64,000 nucleotides of DNA from Bradyrhizobium sp. sGM-13 (GCF_018398875.1 NZ_JAGWDK010000001.1:186001-250000), one strand, 5' to 3'; shown: positions 11,152 to 20,542, counted from the first letter of the stretch. The notes: generated from the sequence alone by a model not told the origin. Translations and numbers: made by a program.

Positions 11152-11916
11152 TTACTCTTTCAAGATGAACGCCTTTGTCTGGTTTTCTCCATCGTCGCCC
11201 CAACGGACATGAAAGAGGGTTTCGGGCCGATCCTTCAGAAAGGCATCGATCGCCTGACGCGCCATCGGGAACACCTTGGAATGATAGTCGTCAAAAAAGA
11301 TCGTACCGCCCTCCTTCATTCGACCGTAAAAGTATTCAAGGCACTGAATATGCCCTTCATAGAGATCACAATCGATATTGACGAAATCATATTGAAGCTC
11401 TGGCAACGTGACCAACGTGTCACTGAAGAGCCCTTTGACTAGTTCAATCGAGGCGAGGAGTCCGGCCGCTTCACATCGTTCCCTGACTTCTTCGAGGGAC
11501 GCGTCTGCGAACAGCGTTCGCGACTTGTAGGCTGCCTTGGGGGGTGAAAGGTCGGCATCGATCGCAGATAACGTCGGCAAGCCCGTGAAAGTGTCGAGGC
11601 CAAAAAACCTGATCGGCACCGCGAGATCCTGCGCAACGCGGGCGCACGCAATCAACGAATGTCCCTTATAAACACCGCACTCGGCCGCTACGAAAGGGCG
11701 GGGGTGGTGAGCCCCAGACCCTGCCTGTTCGGCAAGATGTTTGTATAGGCACTGCTCAAACGCGACCAGCAACGGAATCTTTTCCTGGTAAAACCGTGTG
11801 CGCGGCAACGGGTGGGGCAGCGCGAGCGCGGTATTGTAAGTCGTGGGATTGGTCGAAGACCCGGAGGGCTGCTCCTCAGCCGTGCTTGTTACTGTTTTAC
11901 TCTTCCCAGGAATCAA
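11152..11916 (-). CDS. TylF/macrocin-type O-methyltransferase
   Basis: The 254-residue protein matches the TylF family: AAECGVYKGHSLIACA (SAM site), FFGLDTFTGLP (acidic loop), DFVNIDCDLYEGHIQCLEYF with the metal-binding acidic residues, and GGTIFFDDYHSKVFPMARQA. TylF-like enzymes O-methylate sugars using SAM and a divalent cation, so methylation of a glycan sugar is a reasonable role. The start is a TTG behind GGAG; no ATG lies in a sensible place. It sits 115 bases upstream of wzm on the same strand and probably belongs to the same transcript. Confidence 0.85.
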   Translation of the reverse strand: MIPGKSKTVTSTAEEQPSGSSTNPTTYNTALALPHPLPRTRFYQEKIPLLVAFEQCLYKHLAEQAGSGAHHPRPFVAAECGVYKGHSLIACARVAQDLAVPIRFFGLDTFTGLPTLSAIDADLSPPKAAYKSRTLFADASLEEVRERCEAAGLLASIELVKGLFSDTLVTLPELQYDFVNIDCDLYEGHIQCLEYFYGRMKEGGTIFFDDYHSKVFPMARQAIDAFLKDRPETLFHVRWGDDGENQTKAFILKE

Positions 11917-12434
11917 GACGAATGCTCCAACTGCTCGATGAACGCTCAGGTATAGATGTCGTACAACCGCGGGATAGGTCCGAGCAAGAAGTGAGGCAGA
12001 ACAAACAGTAAATCCTTGGGTTACTTACTGTTGAACCTTTCCTCAGAGGTGGCGCCCGCCATGAAATGTTTGCGCTCGTGTTAGCCCCTGAACGCTATTC
12101 CTGAAACGTAAGACCACCAACTAACTCCAGAAACCCAAAAATTCGGAGCGCGAGTTCAAGCACCGCCGCGACCGAATGTCCTCCATCATCAATGGTTTGG
12201 GCTGTAAAGCTGCACGTGTCAAGATTGTCAAGACGGCATCAGTTCCGGGCCGCCGCCTCCGCCTTTATCTTACCAACCAATTTTCGGGCCAGGCGAGTTC
12301 CTCAGGCGCTCGGATAAGGATCCTGCCGCCAATCGATACGCATCGCCATTGGGGAGACACGCGATGAGGCAGCCAAGTCGGCAATAGAGCTGGTCGGTAT
12401 TGAAACTGAACCGCTGGTTGGCTAAAAGCGTTTT
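11917..12434. other. Intergenic region between divergent methyltransferase genes, no gene seen
   Basis: This 518-base stretch separates the divergently transcribed TylF-like and class I methyltransferase genes and should hold both promoters. Short open frames in it lack family resemblance and ribosome-binding sites. No convincing repeat, RNA gene or palindrome was found by eye. Confidence 0.5.
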
Positions 12435-13055
12435 ATGAGTGAGACTTGGGACCAGACCGACGGTATTAGACAGCGTCAATACCGAAATTATCAAGAGTAT
12501 TGCGAGCATCAGGTTTCGAAGCTCGCAACCCTGGACCTCAGCAGGTATAGTACCCAGTTTCGAAGTGCTTTAGCAAAGCGCATCGATGCATTGTCTGCTC
12601 TCCCGCGAGGGTCGACGGTTCTTTGCCTTGGAGCTCGCAACGGCGCTGAATGCGAGGTTTTCATTGAAAACGGCTTCTTTGCCGTTGGGGTCGACCTGAA
12701 TCCAGGACCCAACAATCAAACTGTGCTTACGGGCGACTTTCACCATCTGCAATTCGCAGACGGGACGGTCGACGTAGTTTTCAGTAATGCCCTTGATCAT
12801 GCGTTCGATTTCAAGGAAGTCATGAGCGAGATTCGGCGCGTTCTAAAACCAACTGGTCTGTTTGTTGCTGAGATCGTTCGCGGTTCTAAAGACGCGGACG
12901 GGCGCGAGCCAGGCGCGTACGAAAGCGTTTGGTGGGATTACGTCGATGAAGTTGTGACTCGCATTCAGAAACATGAATTCAGAATGTTGAAGCGAACGCG
13001 CTTTAGCTATCCCTGGAATGGCGATCAGTGCATTTTCGAGCAAGGTAACCGCTGA
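12435..13055 (+). CDS. Class I SAM-dependent methyltransferase (Methyltransf_11-like)
   Basis: This 206-residue protein has VLCLGARNGAECEVFIENG (motif I), VGVDLNPGPNN (acidic loop), GDFHHLQFADGTVDVVFSNALDH (motifs II-III) and IRRVLKPTGLFVAEI, the standard Methyltransf_11 layout. It is smaller than its three neighbours of the same superfamily and is transcribed alone. The ATG lacks a strong ribosome-binding site. The target is unknown; methylation of a glycan or glycan precursor is inferred only from the surrounding polysaccharide genes. Confidence 0.78.
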   Translation: MSETWDQTDGIRQRQYRNYQEYCEHQVSKLATLDLSRYSTQFRSALAKRIDALSALPRGSTVLCLGARNGAECEVFIENGFFAVGVDLNPGPNNQTVLTGDFHHLQFADGTVDVVFSNALDHAFDFKEVMSEIRRVLKPTGLFVAEIVRGSKDADGREPGAYESVWWDYVDEVVTRIQKHEFRMLKRTRFSYPWNGDQCIFEQGNR

Positions 13056-13240
13056 TTTGGGTGGTCGGACGGGTAAACCTTAGCGCAGCTCATGATCGGC
13101 TTAGAATTTCACAGCCTCTAAACGGACCACCGAACCCCTCGCTCGTAAACGTCAAAAAAGGTTGCGTCACCTGCCATCGAATTAGAAGTCGGACAACAAC
13201 CCCTTTCCCCAATTCGCAAGAACGTGCAGGTGCTGACGTC

Positions 13241-14170
13241 CTAAAGTCGGCCCAGCAAAGCCGCGAGGAAAAGTCCGATATTGTCGATGAGGTTTTGTCG
13301 ATACACGCCCGATTTCCAGAGTAGGATCAGACGCTTTACGCGCCGCGACCGCCGGGCTGCGGCAAAATTATGGAGAACGGCTGCGTTGTCCAGTGTCAGC
13401 AGGTCCCGCATCCGGCCGAGACGCTCGAGATTTATGTCATTCCATGTCACGACGCGGCCGTTGAGGAACGCAAGCAAACGCTTAGTCCGAGCGCGAACAC
13501 CGATATTCGAGCCGATGATATTCTGATCGTGCTGTCTGTACTTAAGGCTCGGCCAAGGATCATAATGCGCGACTCCGCCTACTCCGGTCACGAGCTGATA
13601 AGTCCACCAATCGTGAGCAATCAACACTGCGTCCACCGGCGTTGCGCGGAGCTTCAGCCGCGCCTCGCGATTGAAAACCATCGTGTTGCCGCCGCCGATA
13701 TTCTGCACCAACGCATTCCTGAATACCGGCGGCCGAGTGAAGAGCGGTGAATGTCCACTGGAGGTACCGTCTGGCCCGATGAGTTCGGTACGCGTGAAAT
13801 ACAAGGCAGGCCGCCTCGCATCGTGCGTTCCGAACCAGGTCACAGCGCTAGCAAGCTTCTCCGGAAACCAGATGTCATCCTGATCGCAATAGGCGAATAG
13901 GTCACCATCGATCTCGTCATTTCGAACCAGCGACATAAAGTTCTGCCAAAATCCCTGCCGCGGGCCATCGCGCACGGCCACGCGTTGAGAGACGCTCTCA
14001 GAAAATGATCTGACAATCCGGATCGTGTCATCCGTCGAGCCATCATCCGAGACCTGCAACTCCCAATTGGAATAGGTCTGAGCGCGTAAGGAATCGAGCT
14101 GCTCCTGCAAATATTCACCACCATCTTTGGTCGCAAGCAGTATGATGATTTTGGGTTGTGCAGGGAACAA
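13241..14170 (-). CDS. Family 2 glycosyltransferase (rhamnosyltransferase-like)
   Basis: The protein (309 residues) opens with IIILLATKDGGEYLQEQLDSL, followed by WELQVSDDGSTDDTIRI and YCDQDDIWFPEKL, the GT2 nucleotide-binding and DxD regions. This pattern is common in rhamnosyltransferases of O-antigen clusters. It would transfer one sugar from a nucleotide donor to a lipid-linked glycan at the inner membrane. The start appears to be TTG. The last 60 residues are basic and could associate with the membrane. It is separated from its neighbours and may have its own promoter. Confidence 0.82.
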   Translation of the reverse strand: MFPAQPKIIILLATKDGGEYLQEQLDSLRAQTYSNWELQVSDDGSTDDTIRIVRSFSESVSQRVAVRDGPRQGFWQNFMSLVRNDEIDGDLFAYCDQDDIWFPEKLASAVTWFGTHDARRPALYFTRTELIGPDGTSSGHSPLFTRPPVFRNALVQNIGGGNTMVFNREARLKLRATPVDAVLIAHDWWTYQLVTGVGGVAHYDPWPSLKYRQHDQNIIGSNIGVRARTKRLLAFLNGRVVTWNDINLERLGRMRDLLTLDNAAVLHNFAAARRSRRVKRLILLWKSGVYRQNLIDNIGLFLAALLGRL

Positions 14171-14729
14171 GATCCAAGCCTTTTGGTCTAGGGTGTGTTG
14201 TTTTTTCCGGTCGAGAGGTTCTGGACGAAAGCTTTACTACTATCGCTCTGCCCGTGACGCAAAGCCGCTTTCGCAGCACTATAGCGACACGTCACCGTTT
14301 CGTGTGAAAAGACCAGAAAGTGGCTGAGGCGGCAGCTAAAAGAAGAGACATAGGCGATTCCCGCTCCGGACGAGAACCGGTGGTTGGCCCACAAGTGTTG
14401 TGCGCTTTTCTGGGTTAAGCTATCTCGCTTGCATGATCCGGCACTGGATGACGAAAGACATGATCAACGATGATCCGCGTACGCGGGAACGCCTCCGATG
14501 GGGAATCCTAATTGGTGTTCGTATCGTTGTCTGCTGCGTCTCGCTGAGCCTGGTACTCGCTAATTGCTCGTTGATTAGTACAGCTGGTGCCAAACGGAAA
14601 AATTACCAGAGCCATTGATCGACGTCAGAATCATGAACACGCGGACGGCGACAAGCTCGCTTTAAATTGCGCAGCGGACGAGCCCGTGGGTGTAACCCGC
14701 TCAAACCGCAGCCGGGCTAACGCGCACCG
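14171..14729. other. Intergenic region, no convincing gene
   Basis: This 559-base gap lies between the family 2 glycosyltransferase and the downstream end of the metalloprotease gene. One 72-codon open frame at 14400-14618 has a hydrophobic stretch ending in an LANC tetrapeptide, but it lacks a good ribosome-binding site and any family resemblance and is not called. No repeat or RNA gene was recognised. Confidence 0.45.
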
Positions 14730-17213
14730 TCAATGAACGATGAACCCATGCACCACGGGGTCAGCAAGAACAGCTTTCGAACCCTCATGGCCGAGATCGA
14801 CGACTGGATCGTAACCGGAGCCGAACAGCCGCATTTGATCGGAGTGAGGATCGTTCGCAAGCGTCGCTACCTCGTTGTTGAAGGCCACTTGTGAAAATTC
14901 ATGAAATCCAACCTGGCCCATGTTTCCGCTTGATAAAGGTGAGTGAATTCCGAGAGCTGGATCGAAGAAGAATGGCTCGTTGCACACTTGACCAAAAGCC
15001 GGACTTGAAAGGGTGGCTGCACCCCGGACGTTGGACACGCCAACGGTCCCGTCGCCGTTCAAGTCCTGATGGAAACTGCTTTCGGCTGACTCCAACGTCA
15101 GGCTCGTACCCGACACAGCGCCGCCATCTGACAGGTAGTTGCCATTGCTGTCGGTATACCAGACTATGTATCGATCGGCGCCGGTGACCTTCCAGGCCAC
15201 CTGATATCCGGTTGCCGTCTGCTCCGCTCCGATCGGCGCCCACGGGGCAAACTGACCTGCCACGACGGCCCCGCCGGCATATTTCAACTCCGGACCTACG
15301 CCGCCATTGTAGAGATAATAGTTGCTTCCGACCTGGGTCAGGCTGGTCGAGCCGGCTGCTTCGATCATCGCGGTGGGAACGCCGATCACCCCGTCGCCGT
15401 TCAAGTCCTGATGGAAACTGCTCTCGGCCGACTCCAACGTCAGGCTCGTACCCGACACAGCGCCGCCATCTGACAGGTAGTTGCCATTGCTGTCGATATA
15501 CCAGACTATGTATCGATCGGCGCCGGTGACCTTCCAGGCCACCTCATATCCGGTTGCCGTCTGCTCCGCTCCGATCGGCGCCCACGGGGCAAACTGACCC
15601 GCCGAGACGACCCCGCCGGCATATTTCAACTCCGGACCTACGCCGCCATTGTAGAGATAATAGTTGCTTCCGACCTGGGTCAGGCTGGTCGAGCCGGCTG
15701 CTTCGATCACGACCGGGCCAACAACAATGCCGAGCAGATCGGCCGTATTGATCGTGACGTTGCCCGCAATATCAATCGCAAAATCAGCAACCATGTCACC
15801 GTTGGTATCGCCCTGCAGAGTCGTGACGCCGGTGGAGCTGTTATAAAAATAGTTGAGTTCGCCGGCCGCGCCGTCGAAGGCGGCGGTCGCGAGGAACTTG
15901 AACTGATCGTAGCTGCCGGTGCTGCTAATCGCGTCGAACCCGCTGAGGTCGATGCGGTCCGCTCCCGAAACGAAATCGGTGATGCGGTCATGCTGGCCGC
16001 TGGCGGCTGATGTGTCGCCCAGCAGAAATACGAACGTATCACCGCTGCTGCCGCCGGTCAGATTGTCGACGCCGGAGCCGCCGATCAGCTTGTCGATACC
16101 GGCCCCGCCCATCAGCGTATCGCTGCCGCCGCTGCCCGACAGCGTACAGCCCGTGTCGCTTGCCGTCAGCCTGTCGTTGCCGCTGCCGCCAATCGCTTTC
16201 TCGATGGTTGCGCTGAGCGCGATCCCGATATTGTTGGCGAGGCCGCCTATCGAGGAGAAGGCGCCGGAGTGCAGGTCGATGGTCTGGGCCGACGAATAGC
16301 CGGAGCAATCGAGCGTGTCGTTGCCGCCGCTGTCATAGATCGTCAGCGCCGGCGCCGAAGTGTAGTTGCCGAAATTGAAGACCGCGCCCGCATTGCTGCT
16401 GAAGCCATAGACAGTATCGCCGATCCTGGTCGAGGTCGCCGCTCCGTAGATCGAAGCCATGGCGTAGATATCAGCCATCTGCGGCGTGACCACGTAGCGG
16501 TACGAGCTCCCGGAATAATTGTGCTCGCCGAAATACGACATGATCGAGTATTGCCAGGTGTCGTTGGCGTAGATCGCATTGGTCGAATACGACGCGCTGC
16601 CGTTGTACGGCCCCTGGTGGCCGAGCCCGAGCGCATGCCCGATCTCGTGGACGTAGGTCTGGTAGGCGTAGCTATCGATGCCGGTCTTGCCGTCGTTGGC
16701 GCCGCCGTCGGTGGTGACCCAGTCGGTGCTGATGACGATGTTCATCGACGCGATTGCGCCCGAGCCGTACCAGCTCCCGCTCGCATAGGCCTGCATCGAA
16801 CCGGAATTGCTGAACGTGATATTCGCCGTGCCGGAGGTCTGGACGAAGCTGATGTTGGCAACATCAGACCATGCCTGCAGCGCTGATAGCGCGAGGAACT
16901 GCTCCGCCGAATTCAGGCCGTTGATATTGAAGGTGATGGTGTTGGAAGCCCAGTGATGGGCGATCGTATTGTTGTATTGCCAGAAGCCGTTGATGAGGTA
17001 GTCGGCAAGCTGCGCGATCGATGCGACCGGTTTTGGAGAACCAGCGCTGGCGCTGACCGGGCTCGCAGCCTCGACCGCCAGCGCGTAAGGGTCCCCTTCG
17101 TCGACATAGAGTGTGTCGGCCCCAGTACCAGGCGCGGGCACAGCCGCACGGTCTCCAAGGCCGAACCACCGGGTCGCCCAAACATCATCGGCAAGCAAAT
17201 GGCTGCGCTTCAT
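14730..17213 (-). CDS. Serralysin-type (M10) metalloprotease with RTX-like region and two W-rich C-terminal modules
   Basis: The zinc site HEIGHALGLGH is at residues 189-199 and the Met-turn SIMSYF at 223-228, as in serralysins. Residues about 345-405 contain Gly/Asp-rich Ca-binding repeats (GGSGNDRL, GGSGSDTLMGGAG-like). Then come two modules of about 110 residues (near 500-610 and 616-725), each starting EAAGSTSLTQVGSNYYLYNG and ending with a Ca-loop-like DLNGDG, resembling the W-rich C-terminal domain family. There is no N-terminal signal peptide, so type I secretion is expected, but no type I secretion genes are in the window. Length 827 residues. A secreted, calcium-stabilised protease is the likely product. 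Confidence 0.87.
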   Translation of the reverse strand: MKRSHLLADDVWATRWFGLGDRAAVPAPGTGADTLYVDEGDPYALAVEAASPVSASAGSPKPVASIAQLADYLINGFWQYNNTIAHHWASNTITFNINGLNSAEQFLALSALQAWSDVANISFVQTSGTANITFSNSGSMQAYASGSWYGSGAIASMNIVISTDWVTTDGGANDGKTGIDSYAYQTYVHEIGHALGLGHQGPYNGSASYSTNAIYANDTWQYSIMSYFGEHNYSGSSYRYVVTPQMADIYAMASIYGAATSTRIGDTVYGFSSNAGAVFNFGNYTSAPALTIYDSGGNDTLDCSGYSSAQTIDLHSGAFSSIGGLANNIGIALSATIEKAIGGSGNDRLTASDTGCTLSGSGGSDTLMGGAGIDKLIGGSGVDNLTGGSSGDTFVFLLGDTSAASGQHDRITDFVSGADRIDLSGFDAISSTGSYDQFKFLATAAFDGAAGELNYFYNSSTGVTTLQGDTNGDMVADFAIDIAGNVTINTADLLGIVVGPVVIEAAGSTSLTQVGSNYYLYNGGVGPELKYAGGVVSAGQFAPWAPIGAEQTATGYEVAWKVTGADRYIVWYIDSNGNYLSDGGAVSGTSLTLESAESSFHQDLNGDGVIGVPTAMIEAAGSTSLTQVGSNYYLYNGGVGPELKYAGGAVVAGQFAPWAPIGAEQTATGYQVAWKVTGADRYIVWYTDSNGNYLSDGGAVSGTSLTLESAESSFHQDLNGDGTVGVSNVRGAATLSSPAFGQVCNEPFFFDPALGIHSPLSSGNMGQVGFHEFSQVAFNNEVATLANDPHSDQMRLFGSGYDPVVDLGHEGSKAVLADPVVHGFIVH
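15051..15709. repeat. Tandem repeat of 342-bp period within the metalloprotease gene
   Basis: Two copies of a segment of about 317 bp, separated by about 25 bp, begin near 15051 and 15393, giving a period of 342 bp (114 codons). They differ at only a few positions by eye, for example in the codons giving SAGQFAPW and VAGQFAPW. Each encodes one W-rich module and its DLNGDG loop. Such near-identity at DNA level implies recent duplication or gene conversion. Confidence 0.9.
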
Positions 17214-17580
17214 GGACTAGACCCTGTCCGCAGGTACATCCTCGCTACGAAATCGGAAGATCCGGGGCGACGGCAGAATCGGCTCGTAAGGGCACAATTA
17301 CCAGCCGTATTTGCTCTGAACTTCCTTTAAGAAACGATTACGGCGGGAAACGGAATCGCGGACAGAAGCAGCGCCAAGCCCGTAGTTTTGCGGACCCTCG
17401 CATTCGGAACCGGCCCGGGCGGAACAACTCGAGATAGCTTCACCCTCGACGGGGCGCCAGCCTCGGCGGAGGCACAGTCCTGCCGTATCGAACCGGCAGT
17501 TGGAAGTCCGGACCAAATGATCAAAGTCAGATGACGGCAGCGCTTACCCCCGTGAAAATCCGAAAAGAGATGGTTTCTCA
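17214..17580. other. Intergenic region; right part resembles the upstream region of the 31.9-kb CoA-transferase gene
   Basis: This holds the presumed promoter of the metalloprotease. From about 17488 onward, short blocks such as ATCGAACC, AGTTGGAA and AAGTCAGA match the order seen at about 31792-31840 upstream of the intact CaiB-type gene. The duplicated segment therefore starts before the coding region. No gene is seen here. Confidence 0.5.
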
Positions 17581-17880
17581 ATGCCTTCCGCGCTTCTGAG
17601 GCCCTTTCCCGTTTCACCGTGCTCGATCTCTCACCCGCGTTCGCTCCGAGCCCACCTGCGTGCGGCACTGGCGGATTGGGACGCCAATGTGATTGACGCG
17701 CTAATGGAAGATGCGGCGAGCAAAGGTTCCGATTTCCAGAATCCGCACCGGACCAAGCGGGCGATGACGCTGAACCTGAAGGAGCCGAAGGCCTCGACGT
17801 CTTCAAGCGCCTTGTCGAGAAGGCCGAATGTCGTGGTCAAGGACTTCCGTCCCGATGTCGAGACCAAGCTCGTCAGCCGG
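17581..17880 (+). pseudogene. Degenerate N-terminal fragment of a CaiB/BaiF-type CoA-transferase gene
   Basis: Fragments of this stretch translate to pieces of the intact gene at 31882: EALSRFTVLDL, LADWDANVI, GSDFQNPHRTKRAMTLNLK, GLDVFKRLVEKA and VVVKDFRPDV. The pieces lie in different frames, so at least three or four frameshifts and a short deletion separate them. Resemblance ends near 17880, after about 100 of roughly 397 codons, just before the stop of the opposing aminotransferase gene. It cannot encode a working enzyme. It is best explained as a remnant of a duplication or recombination at the edge of the polysaccharide module. Confidence 0.85.
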
Positions 17881-17904
17881 CTCTCGGGCTACGTAACTTG
17901 CCGC

Positions 17905-19005
17905 TCAGTCGAACTGGCAAACAAGGTCGATTACCATACGTTGCTGGTCTGGAGTGATCTCCGCGAACATCGGCAGTGACAGAATTTGACCCTGATCGCC
18001 AAACGCATTCGGAAACTGTTCGGGGCAGTGCCCAAGGCGCGCATAGGCGGCAAGGAACGGCAGCGCGGTCGGATAGTTGATCGCGGTCTGCACGCCGTTG
18101 GCGTTCAGGTGTGCGGCCAGCGCGTCGCGGCGTGGATGCTTGATCGTGTAGAGATGATAGACATGGGCGCGGTCAGGCGCGACCTGAGGCACGATCACAT
18201 CCTCGACCTGGTTTAGGCCGGCATCGTAGGCTTTTGCGGCGTCCTGACGCGCCTTGGTCCACTGCGCGAGATGCGGCAGTTTCGCCGAGAGGATCGCCGC
18301 CTGCATGCCGTCGAGCCGGCTGTTGATGCCCTCGATGTGATGCTGATGCTTTACCAGACCGCCGTGCCGCGCCAGCATCGTCATGTGCTCGGCGAGCGCG
18401 GCGTCATTCGTGACGACGGCGCCGGCATCGCCCATCGCGCCGAGATTCTTGCCCGGGTAGAACGAATAAGTCGCGGCCGCGCCGAACGTACCTACCTGCT
18501 GGCCCTTGTAACGCGCGAGATGCGCCTGCGCACAGTCCTCGATCACCCAGAGCTTATACTTGCTCGAGATAGTCATGATCGCATCCATGTCGGCCGGCTG
18601 CCCGTACAGATGCACGGGGATGATGCCGACGGTGCGCGGTGTGATCGCGGCCTCGATCGCCGCCGGATTGATTGTGAAGGTCGAGCCATCGGTGTCGCAG
18701 AACACCACGGTGGCGCCGGCATGCGTGATCATTGCGGACGTGCTGATCCAGGAATGCGCCGTGGTGATCACCTCGTCGCCTGGCTTGACCTTCAGCGCCG
18801 CCATGGCGAGATACAGCGCGTCGGTACCGTTAGCACAGGAGACGCAATGTTTGACGTCGACGGCAGCGGCGAACTCCCGTTCGAACGCGTCGACATAGGA
18901 CCCGCGAATGAACGCATTGTCGCGGATGACGGAGGCAATCGCGCCATCGATCTCGCTCTTGATGGTCTGATACTGCAGTTGCAGATCCGCAAAAGGCACC
19001 GGCAT
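17905..19005 (-). CDS. DegT/DnrJ/EryC1 sugar aminotransferase (WbpE-like)
   Basis: This is a PLP-dependent aminotransferase that installs an amino group on a keto nucleotide sugar. The 366-residue protein has CANGTDALYLAMAALKVKPGDEV (cofactor phosphate loop), VIEDCAQAHLARYKGQQVGTFG, and the internal aldimine lysine in SFYPGKNLGAMGDAGA. It follows a small acetyltransferase and a Gfo/Idh-type dehydrogenase, the same trio as WbpE-WbpD-WbpB, which makes UDP-2,3-diacetamido-2,3-dideoxyglucuronic acid in Pseudomonas aeruginosa. That assignment is inference from gene order; the substrate could be a different 3-keto sugar. Confidence 0.88.
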   Translation of the reverse strand: MPVPFADLQLQYQTIKSEIDGAIASVIRDNAFIRGSYVDAFEREFAAAVDVKHCVSCANGTDALYLAMAALKVKPGDEVITTAHSWISTSAMITHAGATVVFCDTDGSTFTINPAAIEAAITPRTVGIIPVHLYGQPADMDAIMTISSKYKLWVIEDCAQAHLARYKGQQVGTFGAAATYSFYPGKNLGAMGDAGAVVTNDAALAEHMTMLARHGGLVKHQHHIEGINSRLDGMQAAILSAKLPHLAQWTKARQDAAKAYDAGLNQVEDVIVPQVAPDRAHVYHLYTIKHPRRDALAAHLNANGVQTAINYPTALPFLAAYARLGHCPEQFPNAFGDQGQILSLPMFAEITPDQQRMVIDLVCQFD

Positions 19006-19016
19006 CGGTCGGCTTC

Positions 19017-19484
19017 CTACTTGTCCGCCAGCAGCCGGCGCGCCGGGTTGCCGGCATAGGTCCCTGGCGACGTGATATCTCTGGTCACAACAGAGCCTGC
19101 GCCGATGACGACGTCATCGGCGATCCTCACCGGCAAGATGGTGGCGTTGGAGCCGATCGAGACGCGGTTTCCGATCACGGTCTCGCGCCATAGATCCTTG
19201 TTGCCCCGCGCCGGGCCGCCGGTCGAAAACGTGTCGTTCACGAACATCACCCCGTGCCCGACAAAGCAGTCTTCGCCGACCGTGACCAGTTCGCAGATGA
19301 AGGCGTGAGACTGCACCCGCGTGCGGGCGCCGATCACGACGTCTTTCTGGATCTCGGTAAACGGCCCAACAAAGCAATCGTCGCCGATTTTGCAGCCGTA
19401 CAGATTGCACGGCTCGACGATTTTGACGCGCGCGCCGAACGCGACATCGCGCACGCCCGCCTGATGTATCACCGGCCGGTTCAC
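19017..19484 (-). CDS. Left-handed beta-helix N-acetyltransferase (WbpD-like)
   Basis: The 155-residue product has hexapeptide repeats (NLYGCKIGDDCFVGPFTEIQ, VIGARTRVQSHAFICE, VIGNRVSIGSNATILPVRIADDVVIGAGSVVTRDI) and the usual end YAGNPARRL. The length fits WbpD/WlbB, which acetylates the 3-amino group of UDP-2-acetamido-3-amino-glucuronate. The open frame extends further upstream, but the start is set at the GTG at 19484, which overlaps the stop of the upstream dehydrogenase (GTGA) and gives MNRPVIHQAG. It is 11 bases before the aminotransferase. Confidence 0.85.
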   Translation of the reverse strand: MNRPVIHQAGVRDVAFGARVKIVEPCNLYGCKIGDDCFVGPFTEIQKDVVIGARTRVQSHAFICELVTVGEDCFVGHGVMFVNDTFSTGGPARGNKDLWRETVIGNRVSIGSNATILPVRIADDVVIGAGSVVTRDITSPGTYAGNPARRLLADK

Positions 19485-20542
19485 GATACGACACCGAGCC
19501 GGCCCAGCCGAGGCGCGAAGCGAAGCGGCACCTCGGCGCCCGTCTCGATCGATTCGTAGAGCGCCGAAATCAGTTCCAGGCTCTTGCGCCCTTCGAGACC
19601 ATCGACCAGCGCCGAACGCTGGTTCACCAAACAGTCGATCACGTGCTGGTAATAGGCCTGGTGACCGAAGCCGTAGACGTTCGGCGGATTGACGGAAAAT
19701 TTCTCGATCACGTCCTTGTCCGAGGCAAGTTCCTCGACAAAGCGCCAGTGCCGGATCTGGTTGACGGCAAAGCCGGCAATTTCGACCGTTCCCTTCTCTC
19801 CGAGAATCGAAAGCGAGCCTTCGAGGTCGGTCGGACGCGCAGCCGTGGTCGCCTCGATGATTCCGAGCGCACCGTTGCGGAACTTCAGCGTGGCGACCGC
19901 CGTGTCCTCGGCCTCGATCTTTGCCAGCGCCGTAACCGCGCGGGCGTGAACGCTGACGACGTCGCCGAAAAACCATTCCAGCATGTCGACGTGATGGCTG
20001 GCCTGATTCGAGAGCACGCCGCCATCATAGGCCCAGGTGCCACGCCAGGCATCCTGGTCGTAATAGGCCTGGTCGCGGCACCAGCGGACGCGCACGGTGC
20101 CGAGTATCAGGCGGCCGAAGCGGCCGGCCTCCAGCGCCTCGCGCGCCTTCACCACCGGAACGTTGAAGCGATTCTGTTTGACGACGAACAGCTTGACGCC
20201 GGCCTCGTCGCAGGCGCGGATCATGTCGTCGGCGTCCTGAAGCCGCAATGCCATCGGCTTCTCGACGATGGCGTGCTTTCCGGCCTTGGCGCAGGCGATG
20301 ACATGGGCGGGATGCATCCCGCTCGGCGTCAGCACCGCCACCGCGTCGATATCCTTCCGGGCCAGGAAGGTATCCATGTCATATTCCGCGGGGACGCCGG
20401 ATCTCGACGCAATCGCGTCGGCGCGGGCGCGAACAGTGTCGCATACTGCGACAAGCCTGGCTCCGTCGACATGATTGCCACCCAAAAGGTCGGCGTGGCG
20501 CTTTGCGATACGCCCGCATCCGAGCAGGCCGAATCTGATCAT
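19481..20542 (-). CDS. Gfo/Idh/MocA family sugar dehydrogenase (WbpB-like)
   Basis: A 353-residue NAD(P)-dependent oxidoreductase with FGLLGCGRIAKRHADLL (Rossmann motif), AVLTPSGMHPAHVIACAKAGKHAIVEKPMAL (the EKP motif) and DGGVLSNQASHHVDMLEWFFG with the catalytic His/Asp region. In WbpB-type enzymes the C3 hydroxyl of a UDP-sugar acid is oxidised so that WbpE can transaminate it. The order dehydrogenase, acetyltransferase, aminotransferase with tight spacing supports this role. No wbpA homologue (UDP-GlcNAc 6-dehydrogenase) is in the window, so that step must be encoded elsewhere. Confidence 0.87.
   Translation of the reverse strand: MIRFGLLGCGRIAKRHADLLGGNHVDGARLVAVCDTVRARADAIASRSGVPAEYDMDTFLARKDIDAVAVLTPSGMHPAHVIACAKAGKHAIVEKPMALRLQDADDMIRACDEAGVKLFVVKQNRFNVPVVKAREALEAGRFGRLILGTVRVRWCRDQAYYDQDAWRGTWAYDGGVLSNQASHHVDMLEWFFGDVVSVHARAVTALAKIEAEDTAVATLKFRNGALGIIEATTAARPTDLEGSLSILGEKGTVEIAGFAVNQIRHWRFVEELASDKDVIEKFSVNPPNVYGFGHQAYYQHVIDCLVNQRSALVDGLEGRKSLELISALYESIETGAEVPLRFAPRLGRLGVVS

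Noticed and set aside
11917..12434. Possible small genes in the divergent methyltransferase gap
   Set aside because: The frames are short, overlap on both strands and have no ribosome-binding site or recognisable domain.
14400..14618. 72-codon open frame with a hydrophobic stretch ending in LANC, possible small lipoprotein
   Set aside because: The start has no good ribosome-binding site, the N-terminal part does not look like a signal peptide start, and no family resemblance was seen.
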